From contig JALHSX010000345.1 in assembly GCA_022865445.1 (NCBI GenBank), positions 1 through 13,860 of the forward strand: a stretch of DNA of 13,860 bases, read 5' to 3'. The position numbers and the translations under genes were made by a program. The stretch is from Thermoplasmata archaeon. GTDB taxonomy: Archaea > Thermoplasmatota > Thermoplasmata > UBA10834. Within the stretch, counting starts at the first letter, position 1. Each line of letters starts with the position of its first letter. Below are positions 13,836-13,860 of the stretch, piece after piece. A model generated the notes under the pieces. It was not told the DNA's origin. It ran no database searches and saw only the letters and a list, made by a program, of their open reading frames with translations.

Positions 13836-13860
13836 TCAAGCACTGGCTGGCTTCTTCTTC
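13836..13860 (-). CDS. Possible 3' end of a convergent gene, cut by window edge
   Basis: The reverse strand reads into the window as KKKPASA followed by TGA (13836-13838), 5 bases from the end of proS. A lysine-rich tail is common at protein C-termini, and tight convergent spacing fits the rest of the window. Only seven whole codons are visible, so this could be chance. Confidence 0.25.

Noticed and set aside
1..13860. CRISPR array, insertion sequence, prophage or defence system
   Set aside because: I noticed no regularly spaced repeats, transposase or integrase motifs, or defence-type domain sets. The Toprim and HerA proteins might hint at defence, but their neighbours are housekeeping genes and they lack the usual partners.

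Overview
The window reads as chromosomal DNA of an archaeon, probably a euryarchaeote near Thermoplasmatota (inference; the family set is archaeal, the finer placement is a guess). Evidence: a Gins51 replication protein, a HerA-type ATPase, DUF357, a UPF0292-like Toprim protein, archaeal pantoate kinase, split glycine decarboxylase subunits and an archaeal/eukaryal-type prolyl-tRNA synthetase. Many genes have TATA-like boxes about 25-30 bases before the start codon and little or no leader; others have a short leader with a Shine-Dalgarno motif. Base composition looks moderately GC-rich and even. I see no insertion sequence, phage gene, CRISPR array, tRNA or rRNA. This is dense housekeeping DNA, with no intergenic gap above about 230 bases.

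Layout. 1-655 (minus): N-terminal part of an MttB-family corrinoid methyltransferase, cut by the window edge. 883-1656 (plus): YycJ-like metallo-beta-lactamase-fold hydrolase, tail-to-tail with a Gins51 gene (1648-2307, minus). 2402-3130 (plus): DUF167 protein followed directly by a stand-alone Toprim protein. 3170-5961 (plus): gcvPA-gcvPB, the two subunits of glycine decarboxylase, with overlapping stop and start. 5948-6190 (minus): a stand-alone Lrp/AsnC ligand-binding (RAM) domain, convergent with gcvPB. 6311-8983 (plus): thymidylate kinase, then coaBC and pantoate kinase, two steps of coenzyme A synthesis, coupled by a TGATG junction. 9053-9499 (plus): unrecognised small membrane protein. 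9518-11415 (minus): herA-like ATPase followed by DUF357. 11526-13830 (plus): PRPP synthetase and prolyl-tRNA synthetase, each with its own promoter-like element. 13836-13860 (minus): possibly the last codons of another gene.

Functional threads: one-carbon/methyl metabolism (MttB family, glycine cleavage), CoA synthesis (CoaBC and pantoate kinase), nucleotide supply (Tmk, Prs), and DNA replication or repair (Gins51, HerA, perhaps the Toprim protein). I found no clearly new multi-gene system. Points worth a second look are a regulator-like RAM protein beside glycine cleavage genes, the HerA-DUF357 pair without NurA, the DUF167-Toprim pair beside Gins51, an orphan membrane protein, a prolyl-tRNA synthetase ending in Met instead of Tyr, and free use of TAG stops beside an MttB-family gene.
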